Positions 13,901-21,235 of a DNA stretch of 21,677 nucleotides are shown piece by piece. The position numbers and the translations under genes are program-made. Source of the DNA: Scatosoma sp045576335 (lineage in GTDB: Bacteria > Bacillota > Clostridia > Christensenellales > Borkfalkiaceae); NCBI GenBank assembly GCA_045576335.1, contig JAZNGH010000025.1:1-21677 (forward strand), written 5' to 3'. The notes beneath the pieces are model-generated. The model had not been told where the DNA came from, searched no databases, and worked only from the letters and a program-made list of their open reading frames with translations. Position 1 is the stretch's first letter. Every line of letters begins with the position of its first letter.

Positions 13901-16900
13901 CCATGTACGCGAACGAGGAGTATAACGCGATTTCCCGCTACAACGATTATTACGGCGAGGACAATTCCGAAAACTATATGACCTCTACGGGTATCAAGGC
14001 TGTATACGCGGGTCTGCTTCGTAACGCCCGCGTGGTGAAATATTCGCTTATGAACGTAGAAACGGGCGAATATCTCTTCACGGGCAAGGAAATTCCTCGC
14101 GTCGGTAAAGCGTACAGCGGCGGCGGCTCTGCCGTTCCCGCGAACGTGGAATTAGAGCTTTTCCCCGAGGAAGCGGGGTTGCTCGGTAACGGCAAGTATC
14201 AAATGGATTTCGAGTTCTATATGAACGACCCCGAGGTGTATCAAGTATTCGGCGACGACCCCTTGACGGCGGACGTGATTGAAAATGCGAACAACTGCAA
14301 GGACACCTATTCGTTTACCTTTACGGTCGATTACGAAGCACCCGTTTTGCAGGACGCGCGTATCCGTTTTTACGACTATAAAGAGGACGGCAAGGAAAAA
14401 CAGCGTATCTATCTGGATTTGGACGTATTCGATAACCACTACGCACAGGCGATTATGCTTTGCTATCCCGTGTATAACGCGCAAAACGAGCTCGTTTTAC
14501 AGCTTGCGACGGACTATCCCACGCCCGTTCGCAACCCGAATAAAAACGGCACGACGACCGTTTCTATCGAAATCACCGATATTTACGAAAAGTACGGCAG
14601 TCAGCTTTACGTACAGGTAGACGATTACGCGGTAAACAGCTGCTTGTATCAGCTTGACGTGGGCGAAATGAACAAGAGCGTATTGCCCAAGGGCGATAGC
14701 TTTGCGGTTGCGGAAAGCTCGCAAAATATCACGCTCGGCGTTTACGACACGCATAAGGTGTCTTTGATATACGAGGGCGCGGCGAATATTTCCAACTTCT
14801 CTTGGTCGACGGACGACCCCGAAAAGGTAGGGGTGAGAAATGGTGAAATCGTCGGTCTTGCGCCTACGAGCACACCCGTGACCGTTACGGTTGGCAACGG
14901 CGAGGTGTTCAAAAACATTAAGGTCACCGTAACGGATAGCGTGAAAACGCTCTCCACGCCCAAGCTCACCTTCGGGATTATAAAAACGGCTACGGACTCC
15001 TTGAAAAAGGCGACGGGCACGGTAGAGGTCAACGCGGGCGAAAGCTTTACGCTTACCTATACGAGCGACCCTTGGTATCACCCTATGACGGGGCTTTCCG
15101 TCGTTTGGTCAACGGACGATCCGAAGATTGCCAGCGTCGACCAAAACGGCAACGTAAAAACGCTCAAAAAGGGCACGACGACCATTTATGCAACGCTGTA
15201 TAAAGACGGCAGACCTTTGCTTGACTCCGCGCTCGTAAGACTTCGTGTGGTCAACGAGTTCGATGTGAGCAATTATACGCTGACCAAATACAACGGCGTT
15301 GGGTACAATCAAGAAATCGACGTGGACGGTGACGGCAAGACGGAAAAAGTGCTCGTTATGCCTACCGATATGAACATTATGTATATCGGCGAGGATGCGT
15401 TTAAGGATAACGACAATATCGAGCGTATCGTCATTCCCTCGTCGGTGACGGAAATCCGCGAAAGCGCGTTTGAAAATTGTAGCGCGCTCAAAGAGGTATA
15501 TTTCGTTTCCACCGAGCACCGCGTGCTGGACGATAAGGGCACGCAAACCTCGGGCGACGACGTGCTCAATGAAAAGCTCATTGACTGGTCGGATTTGTCT
15601 ATCGTTTACGAACGCGCGTTCTATAACTGTACGAGCCTTGAAAAGGTAGACCTTTCCAATGTGAAAACGATTACGATTGCGACGGAATGCTTCGGCGGCT
15701 GCACCGCGCTCAAAGAGGTGGTGGATATGCCGAGTATCGGTACGATGCACCATAGAGCGTTTGCGCTTTGTACGTCGCTTCAAAGCGTGGATTTGAGCGG
15801 CTTGCACATGAGCGGCGACAACGTATTCGAGGGTTGCAGCGCGTTAAAGACGATCAAAACGGGCAAATTCACGGCAATCGGCAAAGAAATGTTCAAAAAC
15901 TGTACGGGGCTCCGCTCCACCGTGGTCATTTCCACGCCCAAGCTCGGCGAGGGCGCGTTTGCGGGTTGTACAAACCTCGTTGGCGTGAAGTTCGACGCAA
16001 AGGGCGAAAGCTTGGAATTTGATATCGGCGCGCGCGCCTTTGAAAATTGCGGCACGACCGCGCTTGGCGGTTCGTTTACCGTCAACTTCAACGGGCAGAC
16101 CATTCGTACAATCGGCAGCAACGCCTTTGCGGGTACTTCCGTTGCTACGCTTGCCATCAACGACAGCTTCGATATCGAGGCGTTCAGAGAGGGCGGACTT
16201 GCGTTCAATACGATTACCGTAACGCTGGAAAACGGCTATAACGGCACGAAGTATTCCGAAGCGGACGGTGTGATTTACAACAAGGCAGGTACGAGAATAC
16301 TGCTTGTAAACACCTCCAAAACGGGCACGTTCGAAGTGCCCGCGTCGGTGACGGAAATCGGCGATTACGCGTTTGCGGCTAGCAAGCTTACGGGCGTGAC
16401 CTTTGCAAACGCGGCAAACCTTACGAAAATCGGCACGGGTGCGTTCCGCGGGGCGAAATTGACTTCCGTCGCGCTTGGCGAAACAAGCTTGCAGGAGCTT
16501 CCCGCATACGCGTTCTACGGCACGAGCGTTTCGGCGATAGCTCTGCCCGCAAGCGTAAAGAGCGTAGGCGACTACGCGTTCGCGTCCTCCGCGATTTCCG
16601 CGTTTACGGCGGCGGGCTTGGAAAAGCTGGGCAACGGCGTGTTTGAAAATTGTGACAATATCAAGACGGTAACGACGGACGGAACGGGTATCGTCTTGGC
16701 GGCTACGCTCAAAGAAATGGGCGATTTCACCTTTGCGGATTGCTCCTCGCTCACGAGCGCGCGCTTGCCCGCTTTGGAAAAGCTGGGCGGCTACACCTTC
16801 TACGAGGCGAATAAATTGACGACGGCTTCGTTTGCCGACGACGCTACGGTGACGGGCAAATATACTTTCTATAACGCGGCAATCGAAAGCTTTGTTTTTG

Positions 16901-18537
16901 CGGCGGGGCAGACGGCGATAGACGAGGGCGTGTTCTACCGTAGCGAAAAATTGAAAACGGTTACGCTCCCTGAAAATATCGTCACGATCGGTGACGGTGC
17001 GTTTGCCGATTGCGAGAGCTTGACAAACGTCGTAAATCTTGAAAAAGCGGTGAATATCGGTATCAGCGCGTTCAGAAACACCAAGCTTATCGCCCTTTCG
17101 CTGGATAACGCGAAAATCGTCGGCGACGGCGCGTTCGAGAACGTAAAAGCCACGACGCTTTCTCTTCCCAAAGCAGAAAAAATCGGCGCGTACGCGTTCT
17201 ACGGCAACGGCGCGAGCACGGTTGATTTGCCTGCTTCGGTAACCGTTATTGCAAACGGCGCGTTTGCGGCGGCAGAGGAATTGAAAGGCTTTAAACTGCT
17301 CGCGGATAACGCAATCTTTACCGTCACGGACGCGGATAACGACGGCTACGGCGTGCTGTACCGTTATATCGATAAGGAAGCGGGTGAATACGAGCTCGTT
17401 TGCTATCCCGCAAACCGTACGCAAGCGGCTACCGACGGCAAAAAGACCTATAAGGTTCAAGAGGGCACGCTGTATATCCTTTCTTCGGCGTTCCTCGGCT
17501 TGAACGAAGGGAGCTTGGACGCGGTCGTTTTGCCGTACAGCGTGAACGCAATCGGCGACGAAGCATTCTTCAATAGCGGTATCAAGGAATATATCTTCGA
17601 GAGTATTCAAGCACCCGTTTTGGAAACGGCTTACCGTCAAGAGGTCAGAGAGCGTATCGAAACGATTGCCGAGGCCAGAATGGACTCCGCATACTATAAG
17701 GGGTATTATTACACCAACTTCGAAACCTATCTCGTGGATTTCACCTCGTTCGGCACGGATACGAGTAAGCTCGTTATGCGCTACCCCGTCAATGGCGTAG
17801 GGTACGATAATTATATCTATACGCTGTATTTCGGTCAGCGTTACACGACGACGGTGGGTATGACCGACGCGGCTCGCGAGGTAGTAAGCGCGATTGAGGA
17901 TCTTGAAAAAACGGATTTGCAGGCTTGGCTCGCGGACGGATTTGACGTGAACGAGGCAAATCTCGCGCTCGTGCTTGCCTACGACAAAAAAATCACGGCG
18001 GCGCGCACCGATTATACGGTTGTGGCAAACGACCAAGCACAGCTTGCCTTTATTCAGGGCAAGGAAGCTTCGCTTTCGGAAATGGAAGAAAAATTCCGTT
18101 TGGTGAAAGAGAAATTCGAGTTGCAGGCGGGGTTTGACAGATTACGCGTAGACAGCAAAAACAGTACGCACAAGACGAAATATAAGGTGGACGAATATTT
18201 TGATTTGACGGGCTTGAAGGTGCTTATCGAGTACGCAGACGGCACGCAGGTAGAAGCGGATTCGTCCAAGCTCAAACTTGCCGAGGATTACAATCGGAAG
18301 CTGCTCGCGACGGATAGGTCGGTGGTCGTGGAGTACGACGACGGCACGGTTAAAGCCACGCTCCGCGTGTATATCAACGTGGAAAGCGGCAACAATGCGG
18401 GCAATACTACGGATACGCCAACCACCTCCGAAGAGGAAACGGGCTGTAACGGCTCTATCGACGGGGCAGTCGGTATTGCGGCAATGCTTGCAATCGCAAG
18501 CGTAGCTATGCTGCTTCGCAAGAAGAAAGAAAATTAA
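10969..18537 (+). CDS. Giant surface subtilase with PA, Ig-like and LRR_5 repeats
   Basis: A 2522-aa secreted serine protease. Order: signal peptide (1 to about 33), I9-type propeptide (about 75-175), S8 subtilase domain (about 215-690) with Asp225 (ILDTG), His298 (NHGTHVAG), oxyanion Asn417 and Ser667 (GTSMASP), interrupted by a PA domain (about 505-603); a lactocepin/C5a-peptidase-like beta region (about 750-1230); two Big_2-type Ig-like domains (about 1244-1324, 1344-1431); a calcium-loop-like DVDGDGKTE at 1451; a long BspA-type LRR_5 array (about 1460-2215, units such as IGDYAFAASKLTGVTFA); a linker region; a Big_3-like domain (about 2388-2475); and a C-terminal GCNGS, membrane segment (2498-2516) and RKKKEN tail, with no LPxTG. 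All catalytic residues are intact. It probably digests host or dietary protein while the LRR region binds a surface. It stands alone between a promoter and a terminator. Confidence 0.95.
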   Translation: MKKSTKRILCSVLSLAMVSTLVVENILRPYASESEGTVTNASVSFKEVTGVTDTSALRAQNFNNQVLEADDVAPTYETRTVMVTLKGDCLAEAAEEGTSAATYAQTFSGQKTLSDIRKEQNAFLKQLKATGISFKEERRYNTLLNAVAIEVNTEYASRIKEMASVDSVVITTTYAEPETVDGKLDIENLTNLTSVYDTGIYDTDDYTSVTETGDLGEGTVIAILDTGLDYTHEAYQRQPQNPIWDAATVQNKLNTLNLRAEEHSNGLELADVYVSSKVPFAYDYADKDADVYPSYSNHGTHVAGIIGGYAEAGYTDKDGNAVTDAAFRGVVPDAQLVICKVFTDDLDDEDLGGAEAEDIIAALEDCVMLGVDVINMSLGTSCGFSTTNDGDDEGEMLNAVYENIKKEGISLVCAASNDYSSGYGGVFGTNLKSNPDSSTVGSPSTFASALSVASISGQKSPYMTAAAGTENESYVFFEEARDENGSPYEFVEQMLGTEKNQQGNYVVNEKVFEYVVIEGTGAQGDYNSSLFKNANGSFNRIALVRRGDSTFQEKVQIAKMMGAVAIIVYNNVSGLIRMNLGEVENPIPAISIDMASGLSLVKLAKDGEKGVVGKITISRNTEAGPFMSEFSSWGPTHDLKLKPEITAHGGEITSTVPGGYGEQSGTSMASPNMAGVMAVVRNYVKSLVNSEDEGIKTKITELLYTNGALDNVKLNRLANQLIMSTATTVRDTGGRPYSPRKQGAGLGSLSNVIEKTTAFLSVDSAEADYRPKLEIGDDPEKSDTISHEKLTFKVTNFGSSTLYFKTDYLFFTETVSQDGLAVAEQAYMLDDAPATWYKNGTEIAKNAVIAVAAGETVEIGATLRMSADELEYLKNFPNGMYLEGFLKLLSVDESGNAYAGQCDLSVPFLGFHGDWETSPMLDFTAYEVAEEAKDPAIKEEEKIQASVWATQPFSTYYNEKYILPMGGYVYLLDENDDPMYANEEYNAISRYNDYYGEDNSENYMTSTGIKAVYAGLLRNARVVKYSLMNVETGEYLFTGKEIPRVGKAYSGGGSAVPANVELELFPEEAGLLGNGKYQMDFEFYMNDPEVYQVFGDDPLTADVIENANNCKDTYSFTFTVDYEAPVLQDARIRFYDYKEDGKEKQRIYLDLDVFDNHYAQAIMLCYPVYNAQNELVLQLATDYPTPVRNPNKNGTTTVSIEITDIYEKYGSQLYVQVDDYAVNSCLYQLDVGEMNKSVLPKGDSFAVAESSQNITLGVYDTHKVSLIYEGAANISNFSWSTDDPEKVGVRNGEIVGLAPTSTPVTVTVGNGEVFKNIKVTVTDSVKTLSTPKLTFGIIKTATDSLKKATGTVEVNAGESFTLTYTSDPWYHPMTGLSVVWSTDDPKIASVDQNGNVKTLKKGTTTIYATLYKDGRPLLDSALVRLRVVNEFDVSNYTLTKYNGVGYNQEIDVDGDGKTEKVLVMPTDMNIMYIGEDAFKDNDNIERIVIPSSVTEIRESAFENCSALKEVYFVSTEHRVLDDKGTQTSGDDVLNEKLIDWSDLSIVYERAFYNCTSLEKVDLSNVKTITIATECFGGCTALKEVVDMPSIGTMHHRAFALCTSLQSVDLSGLHMSGDNVFEGCSALKTIKTGKFTAIGKEMFKNCTGLRSTVVISTPKLGEGAFAGCTNLVGVKFDAKGESLEFDIGARAFENCGTTALGGSFTVNFNGQTIRTIGSNAFAGTSVATLAINDSFDIEAFREGGLAFNTITVTLENGYNGTKYSEADGVIYNKAGTRILLVNTSKTGTFEVPASVTEIGDYAFAASKLTGVTFANAANLTKIGTGAFRGAKLTSVALGETSLQELPAYAFYGTSVSAIALPASVKSVGDYAFASSAISAFTAAGLEKLGNGVFENCDNIKTVTTDGTGIVLAATLKEMGDFTFADCSSLTSARLPALEKLGGYTFYEANKLTTASFADDATVTGKYTFYNAAIESFVFAAGQTAIDEGVFYRSEKLKTVTLPENIVTIGDGAFADCESLTNVVNLEKAVNIGISAFRNTKLIALSLDNAKIVGDGAFENVKATTLSLPKAEKIGAYAFYGNGASTVDLPASVTVIANGAFAAAEELKGFKLLADNAIFTVTDADNDGYGVLYRYIDKEAGEYELVCYPANRTQAATDGKKTYKVQEGTLYILSSAFLGLNEGSLDAVVLPYSVNAIGDEAFFNSGIKEYIFESIQAPVLETAYRQEVRERIETIAEARMDSAYYKGYYYTNFETYLVDFTSFGTDTSKLVMRYPVNGVGYDNYIYTLYFGQRYTTTVGMTDAAREVVSAIEDLEKTDLQAWLADGFDVNEANLALVLAYDKKITAARTDYTVVANDQAQLAFIQGKEASLSEMEEKFRLVKEKFELQAGFDRLRVDSKNSTHKTKYKVDEYFDLTGLKVLIEYADGTQVEADSSKLKLAEDYNRKLLATDRSVVVEYDDGTVKATLRVYINVESGNNAGNTTDTPTTSEEETGCNGSIDGAVGIAAMLAIASVAMLLRKKKEN

Positions 18538-18542
18538 AGTTA

Positions 18543-18572
18543 CGCGGCGAGCCGTTTTGCTCGCCGCGTTTT
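18543..18572 (+). terminator. Terminator of the protease gene
   Basis: Perfect 10-bp GC-rich stem CGCGGCGAGC (18543-18552) / GCTCGCCGCG (18559-18568), loop CGTTTT, then TTTT. Confidence 0.93.
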
Positions 18573-18610
18573 ATGTAATAAAAGTACAAAAAGAACAAAT
18601 AAAAAATACA

Positions 18611-18639
18611 TTGCGAAATTGTAAGGCTTGTGATAAAAT
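18611..18639 (+). promoter_or_regulatory. Promoter of the GH78 gene
   Basis: TTGCGA (18611-18616), 17-base spacer ending TGA, TAAAAT (18634-18639): an extended -10. GGAGAGGAGA at 18661-18670 is the ribosome binding site. Confidence 0.7.
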
Positions 18640-18674
18640 ACTCGTACGAAAATGAAAATCGGAGAGGAGAAATT

Positions 18675-20540
18675 ATGCAAGGCAAATGGATATGGATAGA
18701 CGATAAAAGCACCGAAAACACCTACGGTGAGTTTATAACGCGCATAAGCTATGCGGGAGGAGAGGCTTTTTTAGAGCTTTCCGCTGATACGGAATACGCG
18801 ATTTTTCTAAACGGGGAGTTCGTGAACGCGGGGCAATACGCCGATTTTCCTTGGTATAAAATTCGCGATAGACACGATATTTCCGCGCACCTTCGCATGG
18901 GCGAAAACGAGCTGAAAATCGTCGTTTGGTATATGGGCGATAACAATTTTATTCACTATATCCACCGTCCCGCGTTACGCTTTGACGTGCTCGTGGACGG
19001 GAAAATAGTGGCTTGCTCGTCCCAAGACACGGCTTGCCGTCTTTATCCCGTGCTCGTGAGCGGCGAGGTCAAGAAAATCAACCGCCAGTCGGGGTATTCG
19101 TTCGTGTGGCGTTTGGGGGCAGAGGAGGCGTATCACAAGGCTACCGTGCTTACCGATATGCCACGGCAAACCTTTTTGCGCCCGATTGAGAATTTACAGC
19201 TATTGCCCAAAAAGGCGGCAAAACCGCTTGAAAAAGCGTACGATTTGGGCGAGGAAACGGTCGGGTATCCCTACGTCGTTTTACGCGCGGCAAAAGGCGC
19301 GCGCGTGTTTGTAAGCTTTGGCGAATGGCTGGACGAAAACGGAGAATTGCTTCGATATCGAAACGACGGCGCGTACGATTTTTCCTTTGAAATCGTGGGG
19401 AACGGCGAAAAAACGACGGTGTTCAATCCCTTGCGGAAATTAGGCTGTCGCTATCTTGCCGTAGAGGGCGATTGTGAGATTTTTGAAATCGGTTTGCTTC
19501 CCGTGCGATACCCCTTTGAAAGAAAGAAAAAAGCCTTTGATTGTTCAACGCGCGAACGCATATACGGTACTGCCGTCAAGACTTTGGAACTCAACGCGTT
19601 CGACCATTATTACGACTGTCCTTGGCGGGAACAGGCGTTTTGGGTGCTTGACAGCTGGTTGCAAATGCGCTACGGGTATTTCGCGTTCGAGGGTACGGCG
19701 TATCAACGGGCGGCGTTGAGGCTGATAGGGGAAGAACGACACCCCGACGGCTTGATTTCTATGGTCGTGCCCTCCTCGTCTATGGAGGTCATACCATCCT
19801 TTTCCCTTGCTTACGTATGGTCGCTTGCGGAATATACGCAATACAGCGACGATATATCTCTCGCGCAAGAGTATTTCGAAAAAGCCGTCGCGCTCGTGCG
19901 GCTGTATACGGATAGGGCGGAAAACGGGCTTATACCCTGCTTTGAAAACAGGTGGAATTTCTACGAATGGAACGAACGGCTTGCGGGGGATAGCGGAAAA
20001 CGCTTTGACGCGGTGCTGTCGCTTATGACCGTGTTTTCGCTGCAAAAGCTTGGCCATCTTTGCGAAAGACTTGGAAAAAGCGAGGAAAGCGTTTATTGTA
20101 AAAATGCGGAACGGGCATTGAAAGAGGCGATTTTCGCGGCGTTTTACGATGAAGAGGACGGACTGTTTAAGACCTTTGAGGATGAAAAAGCGTATTCGGA
20201 GCTTGTCAACGCGCTCGCCGTGCTTTGCTACGTAGTGGAGGGCGAGAAGGCGGTGCGGATATGCGAAAAGCTTGTTTTGGGGCAAGGCTTGATAAAAGCC
20301 ACACTGTCCATGACGGCGTTCAAATACGACGCGTTGTTGAAGACGGATAGGGAAAAATACGGGGCGTACGTTTTGCAGGATATAGACGAGAGTTTTTCGT
20401 ATATGCTTTCGCAGGGTGCGACTTCGTTTTGGGAGACGCTCAAAGGCGCGGCGGATTTCAACGGCGCGGGCAGTCTTTGTCACGGTTGGAGCACATTGCC
20501 TGTCTATTATTATTCGCTTTTAGGCGTAGCAAAAGAATAA
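18675..20540 (+). CDS. GH78 alpha-L-rhamnosidase-like glycosidase
   Basis: A 621-aa protein: N-terminal beta-sandwich domains (about 1-280, beginning GKWIWIDD) and a C-terminal (alpha/alpha)6 barrel. The GH78 catalytic pattern is kept: Asp314, Glu319 and Asp326 in DCPWREQAFWVLD have the same spacing (0, +5, +12) as the catalytic residues of characterised family members, and the general base equivalent is Glu587 in GATSFWET, followed by CHGWS (His603). The family removes terminal L-rhamnose from glycosides. There is no signal peptide, so the substrate must be imported. The protein is shorter than typical bacterial GH78 enzymes (800-1000 aa) because N-terminal accessory domains are reduced. An upstream frame extension to 18630 is rejected: the ribosome binding site sits just before ATG 18675. 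Exact sugar specificity is unproven. Confidence 0.88.
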   Translation: MQGKWIWIDDKSTENTYGEFITRISYAGGEAFLELSADTEYAIFLNGEFVNAGQYADFPWYKIRDRHDISAHLRMGENELKIVVWYMGDNNFIHYIHRPALRFDVLVDGKIVACSSQDTACRLYPVLVSGEVKKINRQSGYSFVWRLGAEEAYHKATVLTDMPRQTFLRPIENLQLLPKKAAKPLEKAYDLGEETVGYPYVVLRAAKGARVFVSFGEWLDENGELLRYRNDGAYDFSFEIVGNGEKTTVFNPLRKLGCRYLAVEGDCEIFEIGLLPVRYPFERKKKAFDCSTRERIYGTAVKTLELNAFDHYYDCPWREQAFWVLDSWLQMRYGYFAFEGTAYQRAALRLIGEERHPDGLISMVVPSSSMEVIPSFSLAYVWSLAEYTQYSDDISLAQEYFEKAVALVRLYTDRAENGLIPCFENRWNFYEWNERLAGDSGKRFDAVLSLMTVFSLQKLGHLCERLGKSEESVYCKNAERALKEAIFAAFYDEEDGLFKTFEDEKAYSELVNALAVLCYVVEGEKAVRICEKLVLGQGLIKATLSMTAFKYDALLKTDREKYGAYVLQDIDESFSYMLSQGATSFWETLKGAADFNGAGSLCHGWSTLPVYYYSLLGVAKE

Positions 20541-20545
20541 CAAAC

Positions 20546-20583
20546 GCAAACCTCCTGCCCGAATCTCGGGGCAGGAGGTTTGC
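20546..20583. terminator. 15-bp perfect hairpin after the GH78 gene
   Basis: GCAAACCTCCTGCCC (20546-20560) pairs perfectly with GGGCAGGAGGTTTGC (20569-20583). Rightward it is followed by ATTATGCC and not by a T tract; leftward it is followed by GTTTGTTATTCTTTT. It is therefore better as a leftward terminator or a roadblock/3'-end stabiliser for the GH78 mRNA. A second small hairpin TATGCC/GGCATA follows at 20586-20602. Confidence 0.7.
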
Positions 20584-20601
20584 ATTATGCCTAAAAGGCA
20601 T

Positions 20602-20680
20602 AAAAAAATTGAGCAAGCCCGCGATATACGATTCGCCAACGAACATATGTACCAGCTCAATTTCATAACCTTTCGGTTAC
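20602..20680 (-). ncRNA. Candidate 79-nt small structured RNA
   Basis: Read leftward from the predicted start (about 20680) the RNA begins with a hairpin GTAACC-GAAA-GGTTAT (20680-20665, GNRA-type tetraloop). This is followed by a long hairpin: outer stem AAATTGAGC (20663-20655) / GCTCAATTT (20614-20606) and an inner stem ATATG+TTCG / CGAA+CGTAT with loop TTGG and one bulged T, separated by an asymmetric internal loop. Seven T (20608-20602) follow the outer stem, so the second hairpin is also an intrinsic terminator. With the promoter at 20715-20687 this makes a complete minimal transcription unit. I do not recognise it as SRP RNA, 6S, tmRNA or a known riboswitch. No coding role is apparent. 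Confidence 0.6.
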
Positions 20681-20686
20681 GATATT

Positions 20687-20715
20687 ATTATACGCTATAC
20701 GTTGAAAAAAGTCAA
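20687..20715 (-). promoter_or_regulatory. Near-consensus promoter of the small RNA
   Basis: Read leftward: TTGACT (20715-20710), exactly 17 bases, TATAAT (20692-20687). The predicted start is the first base of the small-RNA hairpin, about 7 bases downstream. Confidence 0.8.
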
Positions 20716-20724
20716 TAGAAAAAT

Positions 20725-20819
20725 GCAAAAAAATTGAAAAAATATGAATCGGTTTCCCAATTCGTATACTGACAAGGTATTTGAACTAGTAAAAACGTCC
20801 ACAATTCAATTTTTTTTGC
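20725..20819. repeat. A/T-rich nested inverted repeat
   Basis: GCAAAAAAATTGAA (20725-20738) is inverted as TTCAATTTTTTTTGC (20805-20819, one extra T). Inside it ATATGAATCGG (20742-20752) pairs with CCAATTCGTAT (20757-20767) around TTTC, with one mismatch and one G-T. Function is unknown; the low-complexity arms call for caution. Confidence 0.4.
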
Positions 20820-20865
20820 AATCTCGTGGGCGTATGTACGTTCCCTTATCTTTCGCCATGGTTGT

Positions 20866-20915
20866 TGGTCGAGACGACACGATTCGAACTCACGACCTTC
20901 GCGTCCCGAACGCAT
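20866..20915 (-). pseudogene. 3' half of tRNA-Pro(CGG), decayed integration-scar candidate
   Basis: Read leftward, this is the 3' half of a proline tRNA: the anticodon loop TTCGGGA (20910-20904, anticodon CGG), the 3' anticodon strand CGCGA, a variable loop, T-loop TTCGAAT, acceptor strand CGTCTCG, discriminator A and an encoded CCA (20868-20866). All spacings are those of a real tRNA. The 5' half (acceptor, D arm) is absent: beyond 20915 the sequence is unrelated, and the T stem (GTGAG/CGTGT) no longer pairs well, so it cannot be functional. A tRNA 3' end left alone like this is the usual mark of site-specific integration by a tyrosine recombinase. By that logic the element lies on the right (above 20915) and the old chromosome on the left. 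Confidence 0.72.
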
Positions 20916-20954
20916 CTGCATAAGTTTTTTGGGTGATTTTTAGGGGTTTTAAGG

Positions 20955-20985
20955 GCTTTCGTGTCCAGAAACGGTGCTTTCGTGT
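20955..20985 (+). repeat. GCTTTCGTGT direct repeat beside the tRNA remnant
   Basis: GCTTTCGTGT occurs at 20955-20964 and 20976-20985, 21 bp (two helical turns) apart and 40-70 bases from the tRNA remnant. The arrangement is like arm-type integrase sites flanking an att core; only the repeat itself is certain. Confidence 0.5.
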
Positions 20986-21031
20986 GCTCTTGTTAACACT
21001 GTTTCCACGTAGTCCAACTCTGTAGATGGTC

Positions 21032-21083
21032 AAAGATGTGGTCAAACGCAGTATTTTGCGCTGACCACATCTTTATTTTTTTT
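21032..21083 (+). terminator. Strong intrinsic terminator without a gene
   Basis: AAAGATGTGGTCA (21032-21044) pairs perfectly with TGACCACATCTTT (21062-21074), with an inner CGCA/TGCG pair, followed by A and eight T. It terminates rightward transcription, yet no rightward gene ends nearby (the nearest, GH78, ends at 20540). It may be the leftover 3' end of a lost gene such as an integrase. Confidence 0.85.
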
Positions 21084-21123
21084 AAAACGATATACCCATG
21101 TACGAGTTTATTCTTTCAAAGGT

Positions 21124-21152
21124 AGTTTAGCATAGCTTCTCAAATAAGTCAA
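21124..21152 (-). promoter_or_regulatory. Leftward promoter with no gene behind it
   Basis: Read leftward: TTGACT (21152-21147), 17 bases ending in TGC, TAAACT (21129-21124). It would transcribe through the terminator hairpin toward the tRNA remnant. No ORF follows, so it is either a remnant or drives an RNA. Confidence 0.5.
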
Positions 21153-21183
21153 ATCCTTTGCCGATTTTCTTTCCATAAACATC

Positions 21184-21235
21184 TTAAAGTGCAGTTTTGT
21201 TTTTCAATTCTGCACTTTAAAATTGCACTTTAAAA
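21184..21235. repeat. Three copies of TGCACTTTAA, two tandem and one inverted
   Basis: TTAAAGTGCAG (21184-21194) pairs perfectly with CTGCACTTTAA (21210-21220), and TGCACTTTAAAA recurs at once at 21224-21235, a 13-bp tandem with 21211-21222. These may be protein-binding iterons or a transcription-stopping hairpin. Confidence 0.6.

Noticed and set aside
15844..18036. 730-residue minus-strand open frame inside the protease gene
   Set aside because: It is exactly antisense to the LRR region, is rich in Arg, Val and His as expected from reversed GC-biased codons, and has no ribosome binding site or domain. The same applies to the 691-residue frame at 11725-13800, and to those at 2940-4151, 4248-5198, 7901-8812 and 8927-9739.
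20458..20646. 62-residue minus-strand frame starting in the small-RNA region
   Set aside because: It runs through the RNA hairpin, its T tract and the GH78 terminator stem, then antisense into GH78. No ribosome binding site precedes its ATG.
20712..20921. 69-residue minus-strand frame over the tRNA remnant
   Set aside because: Its GREFESCRLDQ section is the translation of the tRNA T arm and acceptor strand, a common false ORF.
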